64,000 nt of DNA from Bog-366 sp963722555 (GTDB lineage Bacteria; Acidobacteriota; Terriglobia; UBA7540), in the NCBI GenBank assembly GCA_963722555.1, contig CAVRNQ010000001.1:620001-684000 (forward strand). Reading direction: 5' to 3'. A model generated the notes under the pieces. It saw only the letters and a list, made by a program, of their open reading frames with translations. It had not been told where the DNA came from and did no database searches. Shown here one piece after another: positions 37,206 to 45,705 of this stretch. A program made the translations under genes and the position numbers. Numbering within the stretch: the stretch's first letter is position 1; every line of letters begins with the position of its first letter.

Positions 37206-37336
37206 GGTGTGCCTCCTCAAAGGTCACTGCACGGCCGGACCCTGGCGCTTTGTCCAGCTTGATTCAAACGGCGAGTGCGAGCTTGATGAGCGAGACGGAA
37301 ACCCGCTCGCGGTGAACGGGTCCCTCTCGGTATCCG

Positions 37337-38227
37337 TCAGTGCGTTCCCTCCGAACGCACCGCAACCTCGGTTGCACCCTTCGGGGTACTGATGTAACCC
37401 TTCACCTCGGTGGATTGTACACTGTTCACTACCAGTTCGTACGGTTTTTTTGAGCCGTTCACATAGAAGAAGACCGGCTCGTTGATGGTGCGGTCCTTCT
37501 TCTCAACCTGCATGTCGTCCGCGGTGATGGCCACGTTAAAGCGGTAGCGCTTGACGTTGGTCTTTCTCAGATCCAGACCCACCCCCGCGACGCGAGTGGG
37601 ACTATTCCTAGCGAGTTTGAATTCGTAGTAGTCACGTTCACCCAGCTTGCGCAGGTATTCGATATCGTCGTGGTTGCGGGCGATGAGCGTGCCCAAATCG
37701 CTGCGCGCCATACCCAGGTCCGCCGCCAGGGTGCTGACGACTTTCTTAGTCGTCTCGAGGTCACTCTTGGTGGAGGAAACGTCTTCGGTGAGCGTGCCGA
37801 GCTGCTTCTGGTCAGCCTTCTCGGCCAATTGCTGCTTAAGCTCAACATCCTGCTGGCGCTGCTGATCTCGGAGTTGAGTCACCATGGCGCGGGCACGCTT
37901 CAACTCGCCGCCCTGTGAGCCCATCCGTTTGGTCGTCTGGTCGAACTCCGCCTTGACCGCCGCCAGTTGCTGCCTGTTCTGCTGCTCCATGGCGGTCAGG
38001 TGAGTCAGGACCTGATCCTGGATTTGCGCAGTCAGGTCCTTGCGCAATTGGTTCTGCTGGTTCACCTGCTGGTCGCGAATGGAACTCATCCTATTTACTG
38101 TGTAGAATTCCCCGACGGCCAGGGCCGCGAGCACGAGGAAGATCACCATGAACTTGACGCCGTGGCCCGTGTTTCCGGCGGGATCCATCGGCGGACCTTG
38201 CTGTTCTCGGATTTCGTCGATCGCCAT
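37337..38227 (-). CDS. Single-pass membrane protein with long coiled coil
   Basis: A 296-residue protein not matched to a named family. A short cytoplasmic head is followed by one membrane helix (about 26-43), then a Gln/Lys-rich coiled coil (about 48-190) and a beta-rich C-terminal domain (about 195-290; e.g. RYRFNVAITADDMQVEKKD, EPVFFYVNGSKKPYELVVN). The topology suggests a periplasmic stalk and sensor or envelope anchoring role, but nothing specific can be said. AGAAGGAGAAA precedes the ATG. It lies upstream of, and in the same direction as, the TrbI-like gene. Confidence 0.65.
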   Translation of the reverse strand: MAIDEIREQQGPPMDPAGNTGHGVKFMVIFLVLAALAVGEFYTVNRMSSIRDQQVNQQNQLRKDLTAQIQDQVLTHLTAMEQQNRQQLAAVKAEFDQTTKRMGSQGGELKRARAMVTQLRDQQRQQDVELKQQLAEKADQKQLGTLTEDVSSTKSDLETTKKVVSTLAADLGMARSDLGTLIARNHDDIEYLRKLGERDYYEFKLARNSPTRVAGVGLDLRKTNVKRYRFNVAITADDMQVEKKDRTINEPVFFYVNGSKKPYELVVNSVQSTEVKGYISTPKGATEVAVRSEGTH

Positions 38228-38502
38228 GTTGGTTTCTCCTTCTCCCTTCGAATTCGCCCCCGGGAGCGTCGCGGGCCGCGTGCTACCCGCTTTCCGCCGA
38301 TCATGAAAGGCACGCTTGGGGCCAATGGGCCTAAGGCGAAGGCTTTGTTTTTGAGAGAGTTACAGCCCTGGCAAAGCCGGCATGCGCTGCCTGCCTCCGC
38401 AAATCTTACCTGTAGCAGGTAAGAATTACGGCCGCACCCGACGCGCCATAGTCGGCACCCTTCTCTAGCGAGGGCTCTTTGTGTTGCATACGGGAGCCGG
38501 GA

Positions 38503-38635
38503 GGCTGTCTCAAAACCCGGCGCCGCCCGCTGTAGCGCCGATCTATGAGCGTTGTTGAGAATTCAAAGCCGCCGGTCGCTTCCTGCGTCAGCGCAGGCTC
38601 CGACCGGCGCTACAACTGAGGTTTTGGGACATCCT
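38503..38635 (+). repeat. Dispersed repeat, partner of the copy at 17.6 kb
   Basis: GGCTGTCTCAAAACC and GGTTTTGGGACATCC are rough inverted ends. The inner 100 bases match 17596-17698 on the other strand. Inner arms GCCGGTCGCTTCCTGCG / CGCAGGCTCCGACCGGC pair. The rest of 38228-38825 shows no gene. Confidence 0.75.
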
Positions 38636-38825
38636 CCCGGGGAGAGGGGCCCCGCCCGAGAGGGGGCGAACCCTCGACAACATGAAGGAATTGTCCCAAC
38701 CTGTGGTTTTTGGGAGAGCGTAGCCTGGGCGCATTCCCGTCAACCCAGGTGGGCAGCGCGTGAAATCCCCCTCCTCTGAAACCGGCAGAACGACCGCATG
38801 CTCTCGCCCTGTGACCAAAGTTATA

Positions 38826-38840
38826 TGCAAATGGTTTGCA
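38826..38840. promoter_or_regulatory. Candidate iron-regulator operator upstream of feoA
   Basis: TGCAAA-TGG-TTTGCA is a perfect inverted repeat in AT-rich sequence (TTATATGCAAATGGTTTGCA), 80 bases before feoA. Fur-family and related metal regulators use boxes of this shape in some phyla. Which regulator binds here is unknown. Confidence 0.5.
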
Positions 38841-38920
38841 ATTAGCTACTTTCGGGATGGGGCAGCGCCAAGTGGATTACCTGGCTGTCTGGCCCCCCTC
38901 TTGCGCTAACAGGATTGCTT

Positions 38921-39178
38921 ATGCGAGACGCCGCGAACTTTGACTCACCGATCAACCTGTACGAAGCTGACAACCACGCCAAGCTGAGAATCCTTTTAAT
39001 CACTGGCGGTTGGGAAGTGCGCCGCTCCTTCAACCAAATGGGCATTCATGCGGGCGACCGCGTCCGGGTTTTGCGCCGGGCGCCCTTTGGCGGTCCCTTG
39101 ATGATTGATAGCCGTGGCACACGCGTTGCAGTCGGCAAACAACTTGCCGAGAAGATCCGCGTCGAAGTCCTACCGTGA
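38921..39178 (+). CDS. feoA: Ferrous iron transport protein FeoA
   Basis: An 85-residue SH3-like protein. Pattern seen: LRILLITGGWEVRRSFNQMG, IHAGDRVRVLRRAPFGGP, and VAVGKQLAEKIRVE, as in FeoA (Leu-Gly-[x]-Gly turn, then GDxVxVxxxxPxGGP). It supports the FeoB channel at the cytoplasmic side. The ATG at 38921 follows AACAGG; an in-frame TTG two codons earlier is possible. Its stop overlaps the GTG of feoB (GTGA), so the two are translationally coupled. Confidence 0.92.
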   Translation: MRDAANFDSPINLYEADNHAKLRILLITGGWEVRRSFNQMGIHAGDRVRVLRRAPFGGPLMIDSRGTRVAVGKQLAEKIRVEVLP

Positions 39179-41187
39179 AGCTCGCCCTCGTCGGCCAACC
39201 CAATTCCGGCAAAAGCACTTTGTTTAATGCCGTGGCGGGCTACCGCTCCTTGACCTCGAACTTTGCGGGCACCACGGTGGAGTACACCGAGGGACAGGCG
39301 CGGGTGGAAGGCGCTGTGCTGGGACTGGTGGACCTGCCGGGCCTCTATTCCCTCACCCCCACGACTCCCGCGGAAACCACCAGCCGCGAGTGTTTGCTCG
39401 CGGGCGGCTGGGACGCCATTGTCAACGTCCTGGATGCGTCGCAGTTGGCGCGCAGCCTGGAACTGACCCTCGAGTTGCTGGACCTGGAGGCGCCCCTGGT
39501 CGTCTGCCTGAACATGATGGATGAAGCCGCGCGCAAGGGCATGACCATCGACTCTCGTGCCTTGGGCGCCGCCCTGGGCGTGCCGGTGGTGGAGGCCATC
39601 GCCGTGCGGGGGCGCGGCGTCCTCGAAACCCTCCGCACGGCCCAGGCGATGGGCTCCACGGGACACAACCGTTCGTGCGCTTTCGTCTACGCGCCGGACG
39701 CGGAAGTGGTGATTGAGCAACTGGCAGAGAAGATTGTCTCGATTTCTCCCGCCAGCACTATCGCTCGCGTCGGGGCGGGCGCCGAGTCGGCCCCTGCACC
39801 CCGACGATCACGGGCGGCAAGCATCGCGGTGGCGGAGGCTGCGGTCGCGCCGGCGGCGGAGTTCCCTCCCGCGCGTTTTCGGGCAATGCAGTGGGTGCAG
39901 AGCAATCCCCAACAAATCTGGCCGGAGGAGCCGGCGGTAGCCCCGGCGGTGGAATGGGCACAAGCGGAGATCGCCCGGCGTACGGGCCAGCCCGCGGATG
40001 CGGCAATCTCCTCGGCTCGGCATGCTGCCTGCCTCACGCTCTTCGAGCGCGTGGTACGCGTGGCGCGGCCCCGCGCCGATTGGCGCGAGCAATTGGATCG
40101 CGTGGTGATGCATCCCGTCTGGGGATACCCTGTGCTGCTCGCCGTCTTCCTGGGATTCTTCCGGCTGATCTTCGACGTCGGGAAGCTTGGCGAAGGGCGC
40201 ATCCTGGGGGTTTTCGACGCCGTGGTCGCAGCGCTGGCCGAGCACCTGAACGCGCAGAGCGCGCTCTTCGCGGCCGTAAAGGGCGCCGTCCAGGGGACGG
40301 CCGGCGCGGTGGCGATCGTGTTGCCCTACCTCGTGCCGTTTCTGGTGGGTCTGGCAATTCTGGAAGACCTCGGGTATCTCTCGCGCGTCGGCTACTTGAT
40401 GGACGCGGCGATGCACCACCTGGGACTGCACGGCGCCGCCACGCTGCCCGTGCTGCTCGGTTACGGCTGCAGTGTGCCGGCGGTGATGGCCACGCGCATC
40501 CTCGCCTCGCGGCGCGACCGCTTCATCGCGGCCTTCCTGGCAGTGCTGGTGCCCTGCTCGGCCCGCATGACCGTGATCTTCGCCCTCGTGGGCTTCTACC
40601 TGGGAGCGAACTACGCGCTCGGCATCTACGCCCTGAACATCCTGGTCGTCGCCCTGGCCGGGGTTGCGCTGGCGCGCATCTGGCCGGAGATTTCACCGGG
40701 CATGCTGATGGAAGTCCCCGCCTACCGCGTGCCCTCCCCGCGCGTCGTAGCGCTCAAGACCTGGTGGCGGCTGCGCGAATTCGTCCTGGTGGCGTTTCCG
40801 CTGCTGGTGGTGGGCAGCGTTGTGCTCAGCCTGGTGGATTTCTTTGGCTGGCAACATGGCATCAACGCCGCACTCTCACCCCTCACAGCGCTGCTGGGAC
40901 TGCCGCGCTCGGTCGGCCTGACGCTGATCTTCGGCGTCTTGCGCAAAGAACTCTCCCTGCTGATGCTGATGCAGGCGCTCGGCACCACCCACGTGCTGGG
41001 CGTGATGACCGCGGCGCAAATCCTCATCTTCACCCTCTTCGTGACTTTCTACCTGCCTTGCATGGCCACGCTGGCTTCCATGATGCGCGAACTCGGCTGG
41101 CGTCTGACGCTCGCCGCATCTGGCGCGCTATTGGCACTCGCCATCGTCATCAGCCTCGCCGCGCGCGGCGTGCTGCTCCTTTTGTAG
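39175..41187 (+). CDS. feoB: Ferrous iron transporter FeoB
   Basis: A 670-residue inner-membrane iron(II) transporter. The N-terminal G domain shows G1 GQPNSGKST (7-15), G2 Thr in AGTTVEYTEG, G3 DLPG (53-56) and G4 NMMD (113-116). The guanine-dissociation-inhibitor-like region is followed by an unusual Ala/Pro-rich stretch (about 197-230), then about ten membrane helices with two Gate domains (e.g. LPVLLGYGCSVPAVMATRIL, the Cys-bearing GYGCSVPA motif). It starts at GTG overlapping feoA. Function with feoA is clear from family and context. Confidence 0.95.
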   Translation: MKLALVGQPNSGKSTLFNAVAGYRSLTSNFAGTTVEYTEGQARVEGAVLGLVDLPGLYSLTPTTPAETTSRECLLAGGWDAIVNVLDASQLARSLELTLELLDLEAPLVVCLNMMDEAARKGMTIDSRALGAALGVPVVEAIAVRGRGVLETLRTAQAMGSTGHNRSCAFVYAPDAEVVIEQLAEKIVSISPASTIARVGAGAESAPAPRRSRAASIAVAEAAVAPAAEFPPARFRAMQWVQSNPQQIWPEEPAVAPAVEWAQAEIARRTGQPADAAISSARHAACLTLFERVVRVARPRADWREQLDRVVMHPVWGYPVLLAVFLGFFRLIFDVGKLGEGRILGVFDAVVAALAEHLNAQSALFAAVKGAVQGTAGAVAIVLPYLVPFLVGLAILEDLGYLSRVGYLMDAAMHHLGLHGAATLPVLLGYGCSVPAVMATRILASRRDRFIAAFLAVLVPCSARMTVIFALVGFYLGANYALGIYALNILVVALAGVALARIWPEISPGMLMEVPAYRVPSPRVVALKTWWRLREFVLVAFPLLVVGSVVLSLVDFFGWQHGINAALSPLTALLGLPRSVGLTLIFGVLRKELSLLMLMQALGTTHVLGVMTAAQILIFTLFVTFYLPCMATLASMMRELGWRLTLAASGALLALAIVISLAARGVLLLL

Positions 41188-41660
41188 CGCGGGCGTCCTG
41201 CCCGCATGTGCATCGCCGGCCAGAGCTGGTAGCGTAGACTCGGCGCGTAAGTCTGCGGCTTTTCCATCTTTCGGCTATCAGCCTTCAGCTATCAGCTTTC
41301 AGAGTGCAGACTGGGTGTGTATGTCTGCGGCGCTTCCATCCCCAAAGGTTGCGGACCGGGTGAGGGGCCTCGCTCCTAGCCTGCCGCGATTCCCCCACCC
41401 TCTTCCCTCAACACGATTCCCCAACCCTCTCCTCTCGCGGGAGAGGGTGGCTCGCTGCCGGCGTTTTCACCAGCCGGAGCGGGCCGGGTGAGGGGGCGTG
41501 CGGTTCGCCACAGGCCACTCAATTCCCCTCATCCCTCGAGTCGAACCCACCGATAACCGATTCGGGGAAGTGTGTCACGGCCGGGGGAAGTCGGTAAGGG
41601 TTTGGTCGCTCATCCTCCCCGCGACCGAAGGTTAACGGGCCAAAATAATGGACGCTTTGT
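41188..41660. other. Gene-free stretch with simple palindromes
   Basis: After feoB comes GCGGGCGTCCTGCCCGC (a possible terminator or REP-type hairpin), two related TGCAGACT/GTCTGCGGC segments, and a CCCTCTCCTCTCGCGGGAGAGGG palindrome near 41430. No coding frame with recognisable features was seen. Confidence 0.45.
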
Positions 41661-41670
41661 CCATGCTATT

Positions 41671-41950
41671 ATCCCCAATATTTTCATCACTATATTGGCC
41701 TCGCCTTGGCCAAGCATGTGCAAGTTGCTTATTTTCTGTAAGATATTGGCCTAACTCGGGTATGAGGCGTTTCTTCGCGATTTCGGAGCCCTAAACTAAA
41801 GCTATCTCGTGCATTTTCATCAACATATTGGCATAATCGATAAGTCGTTTATTTTCATAAATATATTGGCTATGCCACATTCTGTCGTTTCACGCCCTTT
41901 ATTTTCAATAACATCTTGGGAGCAACCTTCATTTTTAACATCTTTTTGTG
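41671..41950. repeat. AT-rich degenerate repeat array (second locus)
   Basis: Six units of about 22-25 bases on a loose consensus TTATTTTCATNAACATATTGG, at 41671, 41728, 41811, 41848, 41900 and 41930, separated by 29-80 bases. Examples: TATTTTCATCACTATATTGG, CATTTTCATCAACATATTGG, TATTTTCATAAATATATTGG. The stretch is far more AT-rich than its surroundings. The last unit matches the array near 26.05 kb. It is not CRISPR: units vary and spacing is irregular. Confidence 0.65.
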
Positions 41951-41985
41951 TTCTGGCTCCCGGTTTGATCTTTATCAGTAAATTC

Positions 41986-42091
41986 GGGGGTGGCAGCGAC
42001 ATCGTCTTGCCATGTCGCCGCCTCGTTGGGCGTCCCGTTGCCTGTGTCTAAGCAGGGCGCATACCTGCAAAACGATGTATGCGCCGCCCGC
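41986..42091. repeat. Palindromic repeat, GCGGGTGGCGC family (copy 2)
   Basis: Left end GGGGGTGGCAGCGACATCG and right end GATGTATGCGCCGCCCGC correspond to the copies at 29146 and 51200, with GGCGCATACNTNNAAAA and CGATGTATGC forming the inner hairpin. The left end is slightly worn. No gene is present in 42092-42405. Confidence 0.65.
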
Positions 42092-42405
42092 GAGCAACTT
42101 GGCCGCACATGTTGCTTCCGGGCTCCCGGATTCCGCGAACTGCCCCGCGGCATCCCGTCCGCCCGCGCCGCCGGTAAGTGCTTGAGTAGAGAGCCGCTAC
42201 GAGGTGAGTCGATCATATCCCAATATTGTAGCGCCCCGCCCCAGGGTATTGTCAATGGGGGCACGTTACTTTGTGCCTACCGGTAGATTCTAAATTCTGA
42301 CATCCGGCAGAAACTCACCATTCCGGGGTACAAAGGTACCCTGCGTCGCAAGCGATCGGGCATCTTGGCGGGATGTAGCGCCGGTGTCCTCACCGGCAAC
42401 CACAT

Positions 42406-42555
42406 CAGGCTGCTGAGAAACGCTCTGACGCTGTCATCCTGAGCCTCGGTTCTTTCGGGGCGAAGGATCTGCATTTGTCTTTGTCACTGAAAACCCATGC
42501 AGATCCTTCGCTGCTGCTCAGGATGACAGGTCGGAGGGAGTCTTCCGCAGCCTGC
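42406..42555. repeat. TCATCCTGAG-family repeat (copy 3), next to RAYT remnant
   Basis: Ends CAGGCTGCTGAGAAACG and CTTCCGCAGCCTG are inverted, with inner GCTGTCATCCTGAG / CTCAGGATGACAG and GGATCTGCAT / ATGCAGATCC arms. Its middle is nearly identical to 25390-25500. The right end runs straight into a transposase fragment. Confidence 0.75.
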
Positions 42556-42679
42556 ACATGCACAACCATCCGGTCAAGCGCGGCTGGCTGGGAGAGCCGT
42601 GCGGCTGGCCGTGGTCAACTTGGAGTTTCTACTCAGGCAGGATGCGTCGATCCCGGAAATGAACCGCTGGGATGAGCCC
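42555..42679 (+). pseudogene. Remnant of a REP-associated tyrosine transposase (RAYT)
   Basis: Codons from 42555 give HMHNHPVKRGWLGEPCGWPW then STWSFY. This is the C-terminal signature of Y1 transposases of the RAYT/IS200-like group (NNPVKRGLV...WPWSSxxFY). After 42632 the frame shifts by two and the usual end DASIPEMNRWD follows. The catalytic HUH and tyrosine parts are missing. The fragment begins exactly where the palindromic repeat ends, which fits loss of the gene by recombination at the repeat. From 42680 to 43041 no further gene was recognised. Confidence 0.7.
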
Positions 42680-43041
42680 CCGGCCAAAACCCGGCAAATC
42701 GCAGACCCCCTAAACCAGGGGGCCGCGCCAGCCGCCGAGACTCTGCGCTCGTTGGTACGCCAGGCACATCAATTTGTGGTGTTGACTGTTTGTCCCCGAC
42801 GAGTCCACGGGCTTGGCGGCAAGTACTAGCAGTGATAAGATGCAGGTGGCTTAGGCCGCAATCATGATGCTGGCGAGGCAGGACGGGATTGCAGCCCAAA
42901 ACCCACCGCGCACACATCGCACAACTCACCATGTGGGGGCCACCGGTGGAATTCGCATCCATCACAGGACTATGCATCCGCACTCGCGAGTAGATTTGAC
43001 GATTCACGAGCGGATTCTCTAGCTGCCGGCAGGATAGGTGC

Positions 43042-44196
43042 ATGAACAGAGTGGCCGTAAACGAACGCGTTCTCGGGTGGGCAATCGAACGCTCCGGCAG
43101 ACCTTTCGATGTCCTCGAACAAAAGTTCCCGAGAATCCGCCAGTGGGAAACAGGTAAGGACCAGCCCACCCTTAGGCAGTTGGAGGAGTTGGCGAAGGCG
43201 ACTCTTACTCCTCTCGGGTACTTCTTCCTTTCCGCGCCGCCCGAAGAGCGGCTGCCTATCCCTCATTTTCGGACGCTTGGCGATGCGAACTTGAGTGGCC
43301 CCAGCCCCAATCTTCTCGAGACAGTGCAGATCATGGAGCGGCGCCAGGCGTGGATGCGTGAGTTTGTTCTGGACCAGGGACAGGAACGATTACCCTTTGT
43401 TCGGTCGGCAAGGATCGGCGACGAGCCTCACAATGTCGCCCGACACATGCAAGGTACTCTGGGCTTCGCAGACGGATGGGCGGGGGCAAATGCTACTTGG
43501 TCTGACGCACTCCGGAGGCTTGAAACCGCCATAGAAGAGGCCGGGATTCTTGTTGTTGTCAACGGTATCGTAGAGAATAATACACATCGTAAGCTGGATC
43601 CTACTGAGTTCCGCGGCTTTGTTCTGGTCGATGAATATGCTCCCCTCCTATTCGTCAATGGAGCCGATGGCAAGGCAGCACAGATGTTCACGCTGGCGCA
43701 TGAGCTGGCACATGTCTGGTTCGGGAGCAGTGCCGCATTCGACCTTCGAGAGTTACAGCCAGCTAAGGACGAGACAGAAGAGGCGTGCAACAGGGTTGCC
43801 GCCGAGTTTCTCGTCCCAGAAGCCGAGCTACACCAATCGTGGCGCTCCGCCCGCCACGAGCCGGAACCATTTCAGGCACTCGCTCGCCAATTCAAGGTGA
43901 GCTCCCTTGTCGCCGCCCGCAGGGCATTAGATTTGCAGCTCATCGGGAAGTCTGAGTTCCTGAATTTCTATGGCGCTTATCAGCAGGACGAGCGCCGCAG
44001 GACCGCCAAGAGAGCGGAGGGCGGGGACTTCTACGCCACTCAAGATCTGCGCATAGGCCGACGTTTCGCTCACGCCGTTGTGCGTGCCGTCAAAGAAGAG
44101 AGGCTCCTATACCGTAACGCCTATCAACTAACCGGCCTGCATGGAAAGACTTTCGCCAGCTACGCAGAGTCGCTGGGCTTTGGGGGGGCGGAGTGA
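43042..44196 (+). CDS. XRE-type HTH and ImmA/IrrE metallopeptidase (antitoxin-like)
   Basis: A 384-residue protein. The N-terminus (1-70) fits an HTH of the XRE group (IRQWETGKDQPTLRQLEELA), and the central domain is an ImmA/IrrE-type zinc peptidase with HELAH at 220-224 (FTLAHELAHVWFG) and the downstream EEACNRVAAEFLVP helix with the third ligand. This pairing occurs in regulators of mobile elements and in toxin-antitoxin pairs. It is coupled (GTGA overlap) to a DUF4411 gene, a known partner, so an antitoxin or regulator role is likely. AGGATAGG precedes the ATG. Confidence 0.88.
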   Translation: MNRVAVNERVLGWAIERSGRPFDVLEQKFPRIRQWETGKDQPTLRQLEELAKATLTPLGYFFLSAPPEERLPIPHFRTLGDANLSGPSPNLLETVQIMERRQAWMREFVLDQGQERLPFVRSARIGDEPHNVARHMQGTLGFADGWAGANATWSDALRRLETAIEEAGILVVVNGIVENNTHRKLDPTEFRGFVLVDEYAPLLFVNGADGKAAQMFTLAHELAHVWFGSSAAFDLRELQPAKDETEEACNRVAAEFLVPEAELHQSWRSARHEPEPFQALARQFKVSSLVAARRALDLQLIGKSEFLNFYGAYQQDERRRTAKRAEGGDFYATQDLRIGRRFAHAVVRAVKEERLLYRNAYQLTGLHGKTFASYAESLGFGGAE

Positions 44197-44696
44197 GCAG
44201 TGATCCCCCATACGTGCTCGACGCCAACGTGTTTATCGAAGCGGCGCGCCGTTATTATGCGTTTGATCTGGCGCCAGGTTTTTGGCACCATCTGAGTCAT
44301 TTCGCATCCATCGGGCGGATTCAAAGCATTGATCGCGTACGGCAAGAGTTGGAGCGGGGAAAGGACGATCTAGCGGACTGGGTTAGAAGCGAACGTTTTG
44401 GCAACGGATTCGCTTCGACAAATGATACAGGAGTAATACAATCTTACTCAAGCGTCATGGCGTGGGTCCAAGCCTACCCCCAGTTTTCCGGTGCGGCGAA
44501 GGCGAATTTTGCTACAGTCGCGGATGGATGGCTCATCGCCTACGCAAAGGCCAAGGGCGGTATTGTTGTAACCCATGAGGTTCCGGACCCCGGTGCGAAA
44601 GGCAGAGTAAAGATCCCCAATGTTTGCCAGGTGTTCAGTGTTCCTTTTCTTGACACGTTCAAGATGCTCCGCGCTCTGGGGGTCAAGTTATCTTGA
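44193..44696 (+). CDS. DUF4411 family protein (PIN-like toxin candidate)
   Basis: A 167-residue protein. The start YVLDANVFIEAARRYY and the later DGWLIAYAKAKGGIVVTHE match DUF4411, a PIN-like fold with acidic residues D (VLDAN), E (RVRQELERG) and D (VADGWL) placed as in a nuclease site. It is probably an RNase-type toxin held by the upstream ImmA/IrrE protein. It begins at GTG overlapping the upstream stop. Lower GC than the neighbours suggests transfer as a unit with that gene. Confidence 0.83.
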   Translation: MSSDPPYVLDANVFIEAARRYYAFDLAPGFWHHLSHFASIGRIQSIDRVRQELERGKDDLADWVRSERFGNGFASTNDTGVIQSYSSVMAWVQAYPQFSGAAKANFATVADGWLIAYAKAKGGIVVTHEVPDPGAKGRVKIPNVCQVFSVPFLDTFKMLRALGVKLS

Positions 44697-44899
44697 TGGC
44701 GATCTTCGCGGGTGGCGCCCCGATGCATCGGGGCGGTGCTTCCTCAGACTCGCGCCTTCAAATCCCAAGGCAAAGTGGCAATCGTCAACCCGCGGCGGCG
44801 CAGCGCGGCGGAGCCGCAAGAAAAACGTCAAAACGGGAAGCGCAAGAGTCTTTCGCTCTAGCCCGCGTAGCGGGCGAAATATTGTAGCCCACGGCGCAA

Positions 44900-45048
44900 G
44901 AAGCTGTGAAAAAATAGACAATCTCACGCAAAGACGCTAAGGCGCAAAGACTCGCGAAGAACAACTGCTTTGTTTTCTTTGCGCCTTCTACGACTTTGCC
45001 CCTTTGCGTGAAATGCTTTTGCTCATCCAGGGATTATTTCACAGCTTC
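44900..45048. repeat. Palindromic repeat, GAAGCTGTGAAA family (copy 1)
   Basis: Ends GAAGCTGTGAA and TTTCACAGCTTC are inverted; inner CTCACGCAAAG...GGCGCAAAG pair with CTTTGCGCC...CCTTTGCGTG. The copy at 62487-62627 is about 90% alike. A GCGGGTGGCGCC half element lies just before (44709). Confidence 0.75.
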
Positions 45049-45059
45049 GCAAGCCGTGG

Positions 45060-45140
45060 GAAAGTCGGCCCCTCACCCCGCCTCCGGCACCCCTCTCCCC
45101 GCCGCGCGGGGAGAGGGGAAGGGGGTGAGGGGTGCTCGTA
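45060..45140. repeat. CCCCTCACCC / GGGTGAGGGG palindrome
   Basis: GCCCCTCACCCC and GGGGTGAGGGG bracket CCCCTCTCCCCGC/GCGGGGAGAGGGG. Similar units occur at 41430 and 62395. The rest of 45141-45389 shows no gene apart from the HicB ribosome site. Confidence 0.55.
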
Positions 45141-45389
45141 ATCCCCGGGCTCACGCCCGGGGCCACATGATGCCGCCGCTCCGCGGCTGGACCTCGGTTG
45201 ACCGGAAAATAAGTGCGGGAATCCTTGTCAAAAAGAAACAGACAATTACGGTATTGCATTGCAGAGTTTGCGCCGCACTCAGGCTGGAATACTCGTTCAC
45301 GCCACGCCTCCCGGCGCGCAGAGTTGCGCTCTGCGCCAACCGGCGGCGGGAGGCCATGCTACACTTGGAAAGACAAGTGAGGAGCAGCA

Positions 45390-45647
45390 GTGAAGATCGA
45401 CGATTACAGGATCATTCTGTATTGCCAGGAAGACGGCTCGTGGGTGGCGGAGATTCCGGCCATCTCAGGTTGTTACGCCCTGATGCCCACCCGCGCAGAA
45501 GCGCTTGCCGAACTCACCAAAGTCTTCGAGATGATTGCCGGCGAAAAGCCGCCTACGCTCAAGCACATTCTTGACGATGTCTCTGAGAAAGCCGTGCAGC
45601 GAGGCCTTTCGCCCAAAATCCTCGACGCGCTCTTGAAAGGCGCGTGA
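45390..45647 (+). CDS. HicB-family antitoxin-like protein (no HicA beside it)
   Basis: An 85-residue protein with the HicB fold start YRIILYCQEDGSWVAEIPAI and GCYALMPTRAEALAEL, the partial RNase-H-like fold of HicB antitoxins. The C-terminal 25 residues are not a clear ribbon-helix-helix. No HicA (short dsRBD-like toxin) is found on either side, so it is a lone or reduced system. It starts at GTG with GAGGAG five bases upstream. It converges with the zinc-finger protein gene. Confidence 0.8.
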   Translation: MKIDDYRIILYCQEDGSWVAEIPAISGCYALMPTRAEALAELTKVFEMIAGEKPPTLKHILDDVSEKAVQRGLSPKILDALLKGA

Positions 45648-45705
45648 TTTGCGATTTGTACGGGCCATCCCGCTGTGGAAATCCGAGCCTCTCTGGCGGA
45701 AGGGA

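Noticed and set aside
41671..41950. CRISPR array
   Set aside because: Units differ from each other by several bases, spacing is 29-80 bases and no cas gene is near.
42599..42829. 76-codon frame after the RAYT fragment
   Set aside because: Its first third is the shifted end of the transposase and the remainder has no recognisable feature.
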